A DNA stretch of 64,000 bases, from contig CAWIUT010000003.1 in NCBI GenBank assembly GCA_963839365.1, positions 186,001 to 250,000 of the forward strand, in the 5' to 3' direction. Below, in pieces: positions 1 through 9,038 of this stretch (position 1 is its first letter; every line of letters begins with the position of its first letter). The stretch comes from DASSKA01 sp963839365 (lineage in GTDB: Bacteria > Actinomycetota > Actinomycetes > Propionibacteriales > Nocardioidaceae). A model generated the notes under the pieces. It had not been told where the DNA came from and did no database searches. It saw nothing but the letters and a program-made list of their open reading frames with translations. Both the position numbers and the translations under genes were made by a program.

Positions 1-1779
1 CACGGTGGTGGAGACCAGCACGTCGATGCCACCGGTCGCGAACGCACGCATCACGGCGTCCTTGTCCTCCGCGCTCATCCGGCCGTGCAGAACACCCACG
101 GACAGACCCGACAGCGGGCCCTCGGCGAGAAGCGGAGCGAGCGTCTCCACCGCGGCGGGCGCGACCTGGTCGGTCCCGGCCACGCCATCAGGCTGTTCCT
201 CGTCCTCGGCGTGGGCGGAGTCCTCGCCGATACGGGCGCACACGACGTAAGCCTGCCGCCCCTGAGCGACCTCTTCGCGGATCCTCGCCCAGGCGCGGTC
301 CAGCCAGGCGGGCTGCTCGCCCACCGGGACCACGGTCGTCTGCACGGCGGCCCGGCCACCGGGCAACTCGGTCAGCGAGGAGGTCTCGAGGTCACCGAAC
401 ACGGTCATCGCGACGGTGCGCGGGATCGGGGTTGCGGTCATCACCAGCACGTGCGGCGGTGTCTCGCCGGCTTTCGCAGTCAGGGCGGCGCGTTGCTCCA
501 CCCCGAACCGGTGCTGCTCGTCGACCACCACCAGTCCCAGGTCGGCGAAGCTGACCTGCTGCTCGAGCAGGGCATGCGTGCCGATGACGATGCCGGCAGC
601 GCCGGAGGCGGCGTCCAAGAGCACCTCCTTGCGCGCTGCCGTCCCCAGCGAACCGGTGAGCAGCCCCACGCTGGTGGCCTCCTCCGCACCGCCGAGCATC
701 CCAGCGGCGGCCAGGTCCCCGAGCATCCCCGTGATCGAGCGGTGGTGCTGCTGGGCGAGCACCTCGGTCGGCGCGAGCAGCGCCGTCTGGCCGCCCGAGT
801 CGACCACCCGGAGCATGGCGCGCAACGCGACCACGGTCTTCCCGGAGCCGACCTCGCCCTGCAACAGGCGGTGCATCGGGTGGTCGGAGGCGAGATCGGC
901 GAGGATCTCCTCGCCGACCCGGCGCTGGCCGTCGGTGAGCTCGAAGGGCAGCCGCCGGTCGAACCGGTCCAGCAGGCCGCCCGTGCGGCCGGCACGCGGG
1001 CGGGCGTCCAGAAGCCGCAGCGCGGCGCGGCGCTGCGCCAGCACGGCCTGGGCCACGAACGCCTCCTCGAACCGCAGCCGCTGCTCCGCGGCGGACTTCT
1101 GCGCCCACGAGTCGGGGCGGTGGACCTGCTCGAGCGCCTCCCGGGCCCCGATCAGGCCTCGTTCCTTGCGGACCTCTTCGTCCAGCGGCTCGGGGACCTC
1201 GTCGACGAGCGCGAGCGCCACCTCGATGGTGTCCTGGATCTGCCAGGACTGCACGCTCGAGGTGGCCGGGTAGATGGTCAGCAGGTCGGGCTGCAGCTCC
1301 CAGGCGGCGTGCGCCTCCGCGGCGGCCTCGTCCTCAGAGCCGCTGCCGAAGATCTTGCTCTGCGGGTTGACCAGCTGCCAGCGGTTCCGGAACCGGCCGA
1401 CCTTGCCGGAGAACAGCCCCACGGTGCCGGGCGCGACCGTGCGGACCCGCCAGTCGGCGGTCTTCTTGTGCTTGTCGAAGAAGGTCAGCGTCAGCTCGTC
1501 CTGCTCGGTGCCGACGACCACTTCGAGCCGGTAGGCCCACCCGCCGCGACGCCGGTCCTGGTAGGGGGCCTGCTTCGCGGACAGCACACGCGCGATCACG
1601 GTGATGTGCTCGTCGAGGGTGAGGCTGCCGAGGTCGCTGAGCGAGCCCTTGTCGACGTACCGGCGCGGGTAGTGACGCAGCAGCTCGCCCACGGTGCGGT
1701 AGCCGAAGGCCTTCTCGATCTTCGCCGCTCCCCTGCCCGCGACGGCGGACAGCTTGGAGTCCCAGGTGACCTGTGGCAT
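1..1779 (-). CDS. recG: ATP-dependent DNA helicase RecG (3' end cut by window edge)
   Basis: Superfamily 2 helicase that remodels stalled replication forks and branched recombination intermediates. Starting at the ATG at 1779, 593 codons are present before the window edge; the family is usually near 700-750 aa, so the C-terminal part is missing. The N-terminus reads MPQVTWDSKL and leads into the wedge/OB region. Walker A GEVGSGKTVVAL lies near residue 310 and the DEQHRFG box near residue 418. The last visible residues, STTV, match the helicase motif that precedes IEVGVDVP in this family. The gene begins 12 bp after the DAK2-protein stop, so the two are probably co-transcribed, which is a common actinobacterial arrangement. 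Confidence 0.95.
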   Translation of the reverse strand, partial: MPQVTWDSKLSAVAGRGAAKIEKAFGYRTVGELLRHYPRRYVDKGSLSDLGSLTLDEHITVIARVLSAKQAPYQDRRRGGWAYRLEVVVGTEQDELTLTFFDKHKKTADWRVRTVAPGTVGLFSGKVGRFRNRWQLVNPQSKIFGSGSEDEAAAEAHAAWELQPDLLTIYPATSSVQSWQIQDTIEVALALVDEVPEPLDEEVRKERGLIGAREALEQVHRPDSWAQKSAAEQRLRFEEAFVAQAVLAQRRAALRLLDARPRAGRTGGLLDRFDRRLPFELTDGQRRVGEEILADLASDHPMHRLLQGEVGSGKTVVALRAMLRVVDSGGQTALLAPTEVLAQQHHRSITGMLGDLAAAGMLGGAEEATSVGLLTGSLGTAARKEVLLDAASGAAGIVIGTHALLEQQVSFADLGLVVVDEQHRFGVEQRAALTAKAGETPPHVLVMTATPIPRTVAMTVFGDLETSSLTELPGGRAAVQTTVVPVGEQPAWLDRAWARIREEVAQGRQAYVVCARIGEDSAHAEDEEQPDGVAGTDQVAPAAVETLAPLLAEGPLSGLSVGVLHGRMSAEDKDAVMRAFATGGIDVLVSTTV

Positions 1780-1791
1780 GGAGTACCTCTA

Positions 1792-3447
1792 CTACTCCAC
1801 ACCGACCAGAAGCGGGTACCGCTCCTGGCCGCCCTCGTAGACGGTGACCTCCACCATCGGGTGCCGAGAAGCGAGGTACGACGCGCACCGGTCGGCCAGC
1901 TCGGTGCCCTCGGCACCGGCGAGCACCGTGACCAGCTCCCCGCCACCACCGAGCAGCCGCTCGAGCACGTCGCGGGCGACGTCGAACAGGTCGTCGCCGA
2001 CGACGGCGAAGTCGCCCTCGATGACGCCGAGCACGTCGCCCGGCTCGCACGTGCCCGCTGTCGTGATCGCCCGCCGGGTGGCCACCGTGACCGCTCCGGA
2101 GCGGGCGTGCCGCGCGGCCGCGGTCATCTCCACCACGTCGTCCTCGAAGCTGCGCGCCGCGTCGTGCACGGCGAGCGCGGCAAGGCCCTGCACCTGCGCA
2201 GTGGTGGGGATCACCGCCACGCGCACGTCCTCCCCCTCTGCCTTGTCGGCCGCCGAGGTGGCGGCGGCCAGGGTGCTGCGGTCGTTGGGGAGCAGCACCG
2301 CCTCCGCGGCTCCCGTCCCGAGGATCGCCGACAGCAGCGCATCGGCGTCCGGCCGTCGGCCTGGGCGGGCGGGGACAGCCGTGCCACCCGCCGCCTCGAA
2401 GAGGGCGGCCACGCCCTGCCCGGCGGTGACCGCGACCACGGCCCGCTCCGTGGGCCCGCCGTGGCGCGCTGCCTCCTCCAGGGCGGTGACCCGGACCCGG
2501 TGCGGGCGGCCGGCCTCGATGCCGGCCTCGATGGCGGCACCCGGGTCGGTGACGTGGACATGGACGTTCCACAGCCGCTGGTCGCCGACCACGACCAGGC
2601 TGTCCCCGAGCGGGGCCAGCCGTCGCCGCAGCCCGGGCACCGCGGAGCCCTCGGCGTCGAGCAGGTACATCACCTCGTAGACCAGGCCGCGCGGTGCGTG
2701 CGGGTGCGCGTGCGCGACCGGCGTGACCGGGTGCCCGGCCGGCGCCCCGGCAGAAAGCGTGGCCGCCGGCGTCGACGGGTCCGGGACCGGCCGGCCCGTG
2801 AGCATGCTGCGGGCGGCGTCGAGCACCACGCACAGGCCTCGCCCACCGGCGTCGACCACGCCGGCGTCGTGCAGCACCGTGAGCTGTTCGGGCGTGCGAG
2901 CCAGTGCCTGGGCCGCCGCGTCGGCGGCGGCCACCACCACGTCCGTCACCGTGGCGCCGGGGCCGGCCGCGCGGCCGGCGGCGTCTGCCGCGGCCTGCGC
3001 AACCGTGAGGATCGTGCCTTCCACCGGCTCCCCGACCGCGGCGTAGGCGTCCCTGGCGGCGTGCCCCAGGGCGGCGGCCAACCCTGCTGGCGGGTCCGGG
3101 GCGTCGCCGAGGTGCCGCACCAGCGCGCCGACGAGCTGGGCGGCGATCACGCCCGAGTTGCCACAGGCGCCGAGCAGGGCGCCCCGGGCCAGCGCGGCCA
3201 GCGCGGCGGCCTCGTCGCCGGGATGGTCCCGCAGCGCGGCTCGCAACGCGTCCCGGGCGGCTTGCGCGGTGACCAAGAGGTTGGTGCCGGTGTCCCCGTC
3301 GGGGACCGGGTAGACGTTGAGGGCGTCCACCTCCTCGCGCGCCTCGTCGAGGGCGGTCACCACGGCGTCGGCGAACCCGGCCAGTCGCTGCAGGTCGAGG
3401 ACGGCAGGGGTGGGGCGCGCACCCCCCGCTCCGGGTTGGTGCTTCAT
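1792..3447 (-). CDS. DAK2 domain fusion protein (YloV/FakA-like)
   Basis: 551 aa. The N-terminal DhaL/DAK2 domain carries NVYPVPDGDTGTN near residues 40-52, the loop whose aspartates bind Mg-ATP in this family. The C-terminal half ends in LLVGVE, as in FakA/YloV proteins. Firmicute FakA phosphorylates fatty acids held by a FakB partner; no fakB is visible here, so the substrate is an inference. I chose the ATG at 3447 because an ideal GGAGGTGA lies just upstream; an in-frame start 10 codons earlier lacks this. It is the first gene of a probable unit with recG and is divergent from rpmB. Confidence 0.88.
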   Translation of the reverse strand: MKHQPGAGGARPTPAVLDLQRLAGFADAVVTALDEAREEVDALNVYPVPDGDTGTNLLVTAQAARDALRAALRDHPGDEAAALAALARGALLGACGNSGVIAAQLVGALVRHLGDAPDPPAGLAAALGHAARDAYAAVGEPVEGTILTVAQAAADAAGRAAGPGATVTDVVVAAADAAAQALARTPEQLTVLHDAGVVDAGGRGLCVVLDAARSMLTGRPVPDPSTPAATLSAGAPAGHPVTPVAHAHPHAPRGLVYEVMYLLDAEGSAVPGLRRRLAPLGDSLVVVGDQRLWNVHVHVTDPGAAIEAGIEAGRPHRVRVTALEEAARHGGPTERAVVAVTAGQGVAALFEAAGGTAVPARPGRRPDADALLSAILGTGAAEAVLLPNDRSTLAAATSAADKAEGEDVRVAVIPTTAQVQGLAALAVHDAARSFEDDVVEMTAAARHARSGAVTVATRRAITTAGTCEPGDVLGVIEGDFAVVGDDLFDVARDVLERLLGGGGELVTVLAGAEGTELADRCASYLASRHPMVEVTVYEGGQERYPLLVGVE

Positions 3448-3495
3448 CGCCTCACCTCCTCCGCGGACCCCTGTCACCGTAGTCGTCGCGCTCGA

Positions 3496-3524
3496 TTGGC
3501 ACCGGCGACGCCGGATCGGATAGT
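3496..3524 (+). promoter_or_regulatory. Sigma70-type promoter of rpmB
   Basis: TTGGCA at 3496-3501 and GATAGT at 3519-3524 are separated by exactly 17 bp, a near-consensus housekeeping promoter. It lies about 60 bp before the rpmB start and reads away from the DAK2 gene. Position and spacing are seen; activity is inferred. Confidence 0.65.
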
Positions 3525-3587
3525 CTTGTGCGGTTGCCCGAGGCTATCGGGCACCGACCCAGAACCTAGCAATTCCAGGAGTTCACG

Positions 3588-3773
3588 GTGGCTGCCGTCT
3601 GTGACATCTGCGCCAAGGGGCCGGGCTTCGGTCACAACCGGCCGTGGTCGCGCAAGATCACCAACCGTCGCTTCAACCCGAACATCCAGCGTGTGCGCGC
3701 GACCGTGAACGGTACGCCGAAGCGCATGTACGTCTGCACGGGTTGCATCAAGGCGGGCAAGGTCCCCCGCTGA
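3588..3773 (+). CDS. rpmB: 50S ribosomal protein L28 (zinc-ribbon form)
   Basis: 61 aa structural protein of the large ribosomal subunit. Two CxxC pairs, VCDIC near the N-terminus and VCTGC near the C-terminus, mark the zinc-binding C+ paralogue. The RPWSRKITNRRFNPNIQ core is typical of L28. The GTG start is supported by an AGGAG 6-7 bp upstream. It is monocistronic: its own promoter lies upstream and a strong hairpin follows. Actinobacteria often keep C+ and zinc-free C- copies under zinc control; only this one is visible. Confidence 0.96.
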   Translation: MAAVCDICAKGPGFGHNRPWSRKITNRRFNPNIQRVRATVNGTPKRMYVCTGCIKAGKVPR

Positions 3774-3783
3774 CCAACCTCTG

Positions 3784-3814
3784 ACGCCGCGCGAGGTCGC
3801 CCCTCGCGCGGCGT
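3784..3814. terminator. Bidirectional terminator between rpmB and thiL
   Basis: A perfect 13-bp inverted repeat (3784-3796 and 3802-3814) with a 5-nt loop sits between the convergent ends of rpmB and thiL. There is no long T-run on either side, as is usual for high-GC actinobacterial terminators. Confidence 0.75.
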
Positions 3815-3822
3815 TCGCATGT

Positions 3823-4806
3823 TCAGAAGTGCGTGTGCCCGGTGCTGCCTTCGTACTCCTGGCCGTCGACGGTGACCCCGGAGCCGGCGCCCACCGCGCC
3901 GATGCGCCGCCAGCCCTCGGGCAGCGCTGCTCCTTCGGGGAAGGTGGCCGCCAGCGCATGGTCCTCGCCGCCGGTGAGGATGAACCGCATCGGGTCGGCG
4001 TTGAGCGCTGCTCCCACGGCCCGCAACGGCTCCGGCACCTCGAAGCTGCCCGTCTCGACGTCGATGGCAACCCCGCTGTCCTCGGCGATGTGACCCAGGT
4101 CGGCGAGCAGTCCGTCCGAGACGTCGATCATCGCGGTCGCGCCGCCCGCCGCAGCGGCCGCGCCCGCGTCGTACGGCGGAACCGGACGCCGGTGGGCCTC
4201 GACCAGCACCCGCGGCGAACGGAACCCGCGGGCGAGCACCGCCAGCCCGGCCTCGGCCCACCCCTGCCGCCCGGCCAGGGCCACGGCATCGCCCGGTCGG
4301 GCGCCGGAGCGGAGCACCGGTGCGCGGTCCAGCCGACCGAGCACGGTGATCGCGATCACGATCTCGTCGGCCCGGGCCAGGTCGCCGCCCACCACGCTGG
4401 CACCGACCAGCGCAGCCTCCTCGGCGATGCCGTCGGCCAGCTCGAGCGCCCAGGACACCGGCAGGTCGGGCGGAGCGGCGAGCGCAACGGTGAGCGCGGT
4501 GGCGCGGCCTCCCATCGCGTTGATGTCGGAGAGGTTCTGGGCGGCGGCCTTGTGGCCCACGTCGGCAGCCTCGGCCCAGTCCCGGCGGAAGTGCCGGCCC
4601 TCCACCAGCACGTCGGAGGACACCACCACCTGTCCTTGGGGAGCGGCCACCACGGCGGCGTCATCGCCGGGGCCGAGCAGCACCCCCTCGCCCTGGGGGA
4701 AGTGCGGGCGCAACGATGCCAGGAAGCCGAACTCGCCGACGTCAGCAAGGGTCGGGGTGCCAGGGGAGCCGGGAGACGTGGGGGAAGGCGGGGTCATGCT
4801 CGCCAT
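3823..4806 (-). CDS. thiL: Thiamine-monophosphate kinase
   Basis: 327 aa. Phosphorylates thiamine monophosphate to thiamine diphosphate with ATP, the last step of cofactor synthesis. Family motifs are present in order: GDDAAVV, SSDVLVEGRHF, the NLSDINAMGG segment, IDVSDGLLADLG, and GGEDHALAATFP near the C-terminus, forming the PurM-like ATP-binding fold. ATGs at 4806 and 4797 are both possible; 4806 has a GGAA a few bases upstream. It is divergent from the Lrp-like gene and convergent with rpmB. No TPP riboswitch is apparent upstream. Confidence 0.93.
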   Translation of the reverse strand: MASMTPPSPTSPGSPGTPTLADVGEFGFLASLRPHFPQGEGVLLGPGDDAAVVAAPQGQVVVSSDVLVEGRHFRRDWAEAADVGHKAAAQNLSDINAMGGRATALTVALAAPPDLPVSWALELADGIAEEAALVGASVVGGDLARADEIVIAITVLGRLDRAPVLRSGARPGDAVALAGRQGWAEAGLAVLARGFRSPRVLVEAHRRPVPPYDAGAAAAAGGATAMIDVSDGLLADLGHIAEDSGVAIDVETGSFEVPEPLRAVGAALNADPMRFILTGGEDHALAATFPEGAALPEGWRRIGAVGAGSGVTVDGQEYEGSTGHTHF

Positions 4807-4925
4807 TGTTTCCGATCCCGCCGGCGTGTTCCGGGACGGGCACGCCACAAGATAAGTTGGGCCCGGAGCGACCACATGCCCACGACGCCTTCCACGACGC
4901 CCCCACGACGCCCCAGGAGATGACC

Positions 4926-5162
4926 ATGGTGGTTCAGGCATACATCTTGATCCAGACCGACGTCGGCAAGGCCGCCGAGGTGGCCGCGGAGATCTCCGAG
5001 GTGAAGGGGGTCACCCTCGCCGAGGACGTCACCGGCCCCTACGACGTGATCGTGCGCGCGGAAGCCCGCAACGTCGACGAGCTCGGCAAGCTCGTGGTCG
5101 CCAAGGTGCAGAACGTGGCCGGCATCACCCGGACGCTGACCTGCCCCGTCGTCCACATCTGA
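4926..5162 (+). CDS. Stand-alone Lrp/AsnC ligand-binding (RAM) domain protein
   Basis: 78 aa, only the effector-binding beta-alpha-beta-beta-alpha-beta domain of Lrp/AsnC regulators; no helix-turn-helix precedes it. Typical segments are VVQAYILIQTDVGKA, GPYDVIVRAEA and GITRTLTCPVV. AGGAG at 4914-4918 fits the ATG at 4926 better than the ATG at 4920. Such proteins form dimers or larger rings and bind amino acids in other bacteria; the ligand and partner here are unknown. A DUF3515 lipoprotein gene follows after 6 bp, suggesting co-transcription. Confidence 0.88.
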   Translation: MVVQAYILIQTDVGKAAEVAAEISEVKGVTLAEDVTGPYDVIVRAEARNVDELGKLVVAKVQNVAGITRTLTCPVVHI

Positions 5163-5168
5163 GCCTGC

Positions 5169-5690
5169 ATGCTGCGACAGCGCCCCGTTCCGGCACGGAC
5201 CGCGGGCGCTGTCCCCTGTCTGGGCCGGCTCACCGTGGCCGTGCTGCTCATCGCGACGCTGGCCGGGTGCGCGGCGGGCAACGTCACGGTGCGGACGCCC
5301 CGGGTCTCCGGAAGCACCTCCGGCCACTGCGCCGGCCTGCTGAAGGCGCTCCCCCGCTCCGTGGCCGGCCAGAAGCGGCGGGCGGTGAGCACCGGGTCGC
5401 ACCAGTACGCCGCCGCATGGGGTGATCCGCCGATCGTGCTGCGCTGCGGCGTGCCGCGGCCGAAGGGCCTCACCCGGTCCGCCACCTGCCAGCAGGTCAA
5501 CGGCGTGGGATGGTTCGTGCCGCCCGCTCAGATCAACCGTGGTCGGGGCCCGATCGTGATGACCACCATCGGCGTCCAGCCGCGCGTGCAGGTCCGGCTA
5601 CCGGGCGAGTACTGGCCCCCGGCGGCTGCCATGGCCGACCTGGCCGGGTCGGTCAAGGCCGCGTTGCGGCACACCCGCTCCTGCGTGTGA
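5169..5690 (+). CDS. DUF3515 family lipoprotein
   Basis: 173 aa. A hydrophobic stretch at about residues 21-33 ends in lipobox L-A-G-C with Cys34 as the predicted lipidation site, so export and anchoring in the membrane are expected. The mature part has conserved-looking segments such as WGDPPIVLRCGV and VNGVGWF, characteristic of DUF3515, an actinobacterial family of unknown function. It overlaps nothing, follows the RAM-domain gene by 6 bp and converges on ddl. The function is not known; the long cytosolic tail before the hydrophobic part may mean a later start. Confidence 0.85.
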   Translation: MLRQRPVPARTAGAVPCLGRLTVAVLLIATLAGCAAGNVTVRTPRVSGSTSGHCAGLLKALPRSVAGQKRRAVSTGSHQYAAAWGDPPIVLRCGVPRPKGLTRSATCQQVNGVGWFVPPAQINRGRGPIVMTTIGVQPRVQVRLPGEYWPPAAAMADLAGSVKAALRHTRSCV

Positions 5691-5712
5691 CGCTCCGCGG
5701 CAAAGACGCGGC

Positions 5713-6846
5713 TCAGCGCAGCCCGGTCCCCCGTCCCAGCGCCAGTGCGATGAGCCTGTCCACCAGGGCCCGGTAGTCCACTCCCGAGGCGGCCCACATC
5801 AGCGGGAACATCGAGGTGGGCGTGAAACCGGGCAGCGTGTTGATCTCGTTGACCACCACCCGACCGTCGGGCAGCACGAAGAAGTCCACCCGGGCCAGCC
5901 CCTCGCAGGACAGCGCTTCGAACGCCTCGACGGCCAGCTCACGGACGCACTCGGAGACCTCGGTGGGCAGGTCGGCGGGCACGTCGAGTGCGGTGTGCTC
6001 CTCGGGGAGATACTTGGCGGCGAAGTCGTAGAACTCGTGGGTGGGGTCGATGCGGATCTCGGCCACCACGCTGGCCTCGGGCGGCCGGTCGTCAAGGCCC
6101 TCGAGCACCCCGCACTCGACCTCACGGCCGCCTTGGGCAGCCACCTCGACGAGCACCTTCGGGTCGTGCTCCTGCGCCGCTTCGACGGCCTGCGCGAGCT
6201 CGTCCGGACCGTGCACCTTGCTGATCCCGAGGCTGGAACCGCCCCGGCAGGGCTTGACGAACACCGGGTAGCCGAGCGCGTCCACCGACTCCTGGCACGC
6301 CGTCGGGTCCTTCTTCCAGGCGCGGGCGCCGAGGACGACGTACGGCAGCACCGGGAGCCCACGGCCTTGCAGAACCAGCTTCATGTACTGCTTGTCCATG
6401 CCCACGGCCGAGGCGAGCACGCCCGCACCCACGTAGCGCACCCCGGCCATCTCGAGCAGACCCTGGAGGGTGCCGTCCTCCCCCCAGGGTCCGTGCAGCA
6501 GCGGGAAGACGACATCGACCTCGCCCAGGGTCCGGGGCACCGCGCTCGGCTCGTGCACCACCAGCTCGCTGGAGCCCGCGGTGTTGGCCAGCGCCACCGA
6601 GGCACGGCCGGGGTCCACGTGCGGCAGGTGGCCACCCGGGCCGATCGCAAGCCGCTCGGGATCGGCTGACTCGAGCACCCACCTGCCGTCGGTGGCGATC
6701 CCGATGGGCGTGACGTCGTAACGGTCGGTGTCGATGGCGCGCAGCACGCTGCCGGCGGTCACGCACGAGACGGAGTGCTCGCCGGACCGGCCGCCGAACA
6801 CCACTGCGACCCGGGGCTTGCGGGCACGGGACGTGTCGGAGGTCAT
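5713..6846 (-). CDS. ddl: D-alanine--D-alanine ligase
   Basis: 377 aa ATP-grasp enzyme that joins two D-alanines for peptidoglycan precursor synthesis in the cytoplasm. Visible motifs are VAVVFGGRSGEHSVS at the N-terminus, HGPWGEDGTLQG near residue 120, GGSSLGI in the ATP-grasp region, and the Mg-binding NEINTLPGFTP near the C-terminus. Length and order match the family. The ATG at 6844-6846 is the only sensible start. It is divergent from the PLP enzyme with 60 bp between starts and convergent with DUF3515. Confidence 0.96.
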   Translation of the reverse strand: MTSDTSRARKPRVAVVFGGRSGEHSVSCVTAGSVLRAIDTDRYDVTPIGIATDGRWVLESADPERLAIGPGGHLPHVDPGRASVALANTAGSSELVVHEPSAVPRTLGEVDVVFPLLHGPWGEDGTLQGLLEMAGVRYVGAGVLASAVGMDKQYMKLVLQGRGLPVLPYVVLGARAWKKDPTACQESVDALGYPVFVKPCRGGSSLGISKVHGPDELAQAVEAAQEHDPKVLVEVAAQGGREVECGVLEGLDDRPPEASVVAEIRIDPTHEFYDFAAKYLPEEHTALDVPADLPTEVSECVRELAVEAFEALSCEGLARVDFFVLPDGRVVVNEINTLPGFTPTSMFPLMWAASGVDYRALVDRLIALALGRGTGLR

Positions 6847-6906
6847 GGTGCGTCGACCCTACCGGTCGATCGCGGCCGCGAGCAGCACCCGCCTACTGTG
6901 GGGGCC

Positions 6907-8031
6907 ATGTCGCAGCCGCCCGGACAGACACCCGACCAGTACACCGCGCCCGTCCGCTCCGCCACGTACCGTCCGGCCACCATCGCGGTCGCCTCCGGCC
7001 GCCCCCCGCACGAGCCGGACCAGCCGCTGAACGCGCCGGTCACCATGGCCTCCACGTTCGTCGCCGGTGGCGACCTGGAGTACGGGCGGTACGGCAACCC
7101 GACCTGGTCGGCGTTCGAGGAGGCCCTCGGCGAGCTCGAGGGCGGGCGTTGCCTGGCCTTCAGCTCCGGGCTCGCCACGGTCGCCACCCTGCTCGACCTG
7201 GTGGGCCCCGGGCAGAAGGTGGTGGCACCGCGGCACGCCTACAGCGGCAGCCTGATGCAGCTGGCGGACCTGGAGTCCCGGGGCCGGCTGCGCACGGAGC
7301 TCGTCGACGTCGCCGACACCGACGCGGTGACCGCCGCCTGCTCGGATGCCGCACTGGTCTGGCTCGAGTCGCCGACCAACCCGGCGCTGGAGGTGGCCGA
7401 CCTTGCTCCCATCGTGCGGGCCGCCCACGACGCCGGTGCGTACGTCGTTGTCGACAACACCTTCGCCACTCCCCTGCTGCAGCAGCCGCTCTTTCTGGAT
7501 GTGGACGTCGTGGTGCACTCGGCCACGAAGTTCATCGCCGGGCACAGCGACGTGCTGATGGGCGCGCTGGTGACGCGGGACGACGAGCTGTTCGACGTAC
7601 TCAAGAAGCGGCGGGACATGATGGGCGCGGTGCCAGGACCCTTCGAGGCCTGGCTGGCGCTGCGCGGCCTGCGCACCCTGCACGTCCGCCTGGAGCGGGC
7701 CCAGGCGAACGCGCAGGAGCTGGTCCACCGGCTGGGCAACCACGACGCCATCGGCGAGGTCCGCTACCCCGGGTTCGGCGCGATCATCTCGGTGGTGCTC
7801 GACCAGGGCGCTCTGGCCGCGGACCTGCTCACCCACAAGACGCGGCTGTGGGTGCACGCCACCAGCCTGGGCGGAGTGGAGTCCACGTTCGAACGCCGTC
7901 GCCGGTGGCGGGCCGAGCCGCCCACTATCCCCGACGGGCTGGTCCGGATGTCGGTGGGCATCGAGGACGTCGAGGACCTCTGGGACGACCTGGCGGTGGC
8001 GCTGGACCAGCTGACCGCGACCGGCGGCTGA
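6907..8031 (+). CDS. Cystathionine gamma-synthase/lyase-like PLP enzyme
   Basis: 374 aa member of the Cys/Met metabolism PLP-dependent family (gamma-elimination, gamma-replacement or beta-lyase chemistry). The Schiff-base lysine is in HSATKFIAGHSD, at about Lys208. The N-terminal tyrosine region DLEYGRYGNPT and the ESPTNPALEVAD loop are typical. The sequence does not let me separate cystathionine gamma-synthase from gamma-lyase. A TACTGT hexamer ends 7 bp before the ATG, so the message may be nearly leaderless. It converges on gpsA with 5 bp between the stops. Confidence 0.88.
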   Translation: MSQPPGQTPDQYTAPVRSATYRPATIAVASGRPPHEPDQPLNAPVTMASTFVAGGDLEYGRYGNPTWSAFEEALGELEGGRCLAFSSGLATVATLLDLVGPGQKVVAPRHAYSGSLMQLADLESRGRLRTELVDVADTDAVTAACSDAALVWLESPTNPALEVADLAPIVRAAHDAGAYVVVDNTFATPLLQQPLFLDVDVVVHSATKFIAGHSDVLMGALVTRDDELFDVLKKRRDMMGAVPGPFEAWLALRGLRTLHVRLERAQANAQELVHRLGNHDAIGEVRYPGFGAIISVVLDQGALAADLLTHKTRLWVHATSLGGVESTFERRRRWRAEPPTIPDGLVRMSVGIEDVEDLWDDLAVALDQLTATGG

Positions 8032-8036
8032 GGGCG

Positions 8037-9038
8037 TCAGTCCTTCTCGTGCTTGGAGTCTCGCGAGATCAGACTGGTCAGCATCGACCCGGCCGTCATC
8101 TCGCCCGAGACGACGGCATGCACGTGGGTCACGATCGGGGCATAGACCTCGGCGCGGTTCGCCAGCGCCAGCAGCGAGGAGCAGGACTTCACTCCCTCGG
8201 CCACCTGCCGGGTAGAGGAGGTGATCTCCTCCACCCGCATGCCGCGGCCGAGCTTCTCGCCGAAGCTCCGGTTGCGGGACAAGGGAGAGGAGCAGGTGGC
8301 CACCAGGTCCCCCAGCCCCGCCAGCCCCATCAACGTCATCCGGTCCGCCCCCAACGCGTCGGCCAGCCTGGCGATCTCGGCGAGCCCGCGGGTGATCACC
8401 GAGGCCGTGGTGTTGTTCCCGAAGCCGAGCCCGATCGCCATCCCCACGGCGAGCGCGATCACGTTCTTGTAGGCGCCGCCGAGCTCACAGCCCACGACGT
8501 CGGTGCTCGAGTAGGGCCGGAACGCCGCGGAGTGGCACAGCCGCCGCAACCGGGTCGCCACCTCCTCGTCCGCACAAGCCACCACGCTGGCCGCCGGCTC
8601 CCGCTGGGCGATCTCCGGCGCCAGGTTCGGACCGCTGACCACGCCGATGCGCTCGGGGCCGGCGCCGGTGAGCTCGGCGATCACCTCGCTCATCCGCATC
8701 AAGGTCTCGAGCTCGACCCCCTTCATCACCGACACCAGCGTGGCGTCGCGGGGCAGCAGCCCGGCCCACTTCCCCAGGTTCCCGCGCAGGGTCTGCGACG
8801 GCACCGCGAGCACCACCACCTCCGCCCCGTGCACCGCGCGTTCGGGGTCGTGGGTGGCGGTGATCGTGTCCGGGAGGATGATGCCGGGCAGGTACTCGGT
8901 GTTCTCCCGCTTCTCGTTGACGAGCGCGCAGACTTCCTCGCGTCGCGCCCACAGCATGACCTCGTTGCCCGCGTCGGCGAGCACCAGCGAGAACGCCGTA
9001 CCCCAGGATCCGGCGCCGAGCACCGCGACCCGGGTCAT
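8037..9038 (-). CDS. gpsA: Glycerol-3-phosphate dehydrogenase [NAD(P)+]
   Basis: 333 aa cytoplasmic enzyme that makes sn-glycerol-3-phosphate from dihydroxyacetone phosphate for phospholipids. The Rossmann motif AVLGAGSWGTAF is at residues 5-16; SGPNLAPEIA and the GAYKNVIALAVGM active-site segment follow. Its ATG overlaps the plsC stop in ATGA, so translation is coupled. The pair makes sense: GpsA supplies the acceptor that the acyltransferase esterifies. Confidence 0.96.
   Translation of the reverse strand: MTRVAVLGAGSWGTAFSLVLADAGNEVMLWARREEVCALVNEKRENTEYLPGIILPDTITATHDPERAVHGAEVVVLAVPSQTLRGNLGKWAGLLPRDATLVSVMKGVELETLMRMSEVIAELTGAGPERIGVVSGPNLAPEIAQREPAASVVACADEEVATRLRRLCHSAAFRPYSSTDVVGCELGGAYKNVIALAVGMAIGLGFGNNTTASVITRGLAEIARLADALGADRMTLMGLAGLGDLVATCSSPLSRNRSFGEKLGRGMRVEEITSSTRQVAEGVKSCSSLLALANRAEVYAPIVTHVHAVVSGEMTAGSMLTSLISRDSKHEKD

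Noticed and set aside
85..3708. Very long plus-strand open frame (1207 codons) across recG and the DAK2 gene
   Set aside because: It is antisense to two clearly real genes, has low-complexity His/Arg/Gly-rich composition and no domain; long stop-free antisense frames are expected at this GC content.
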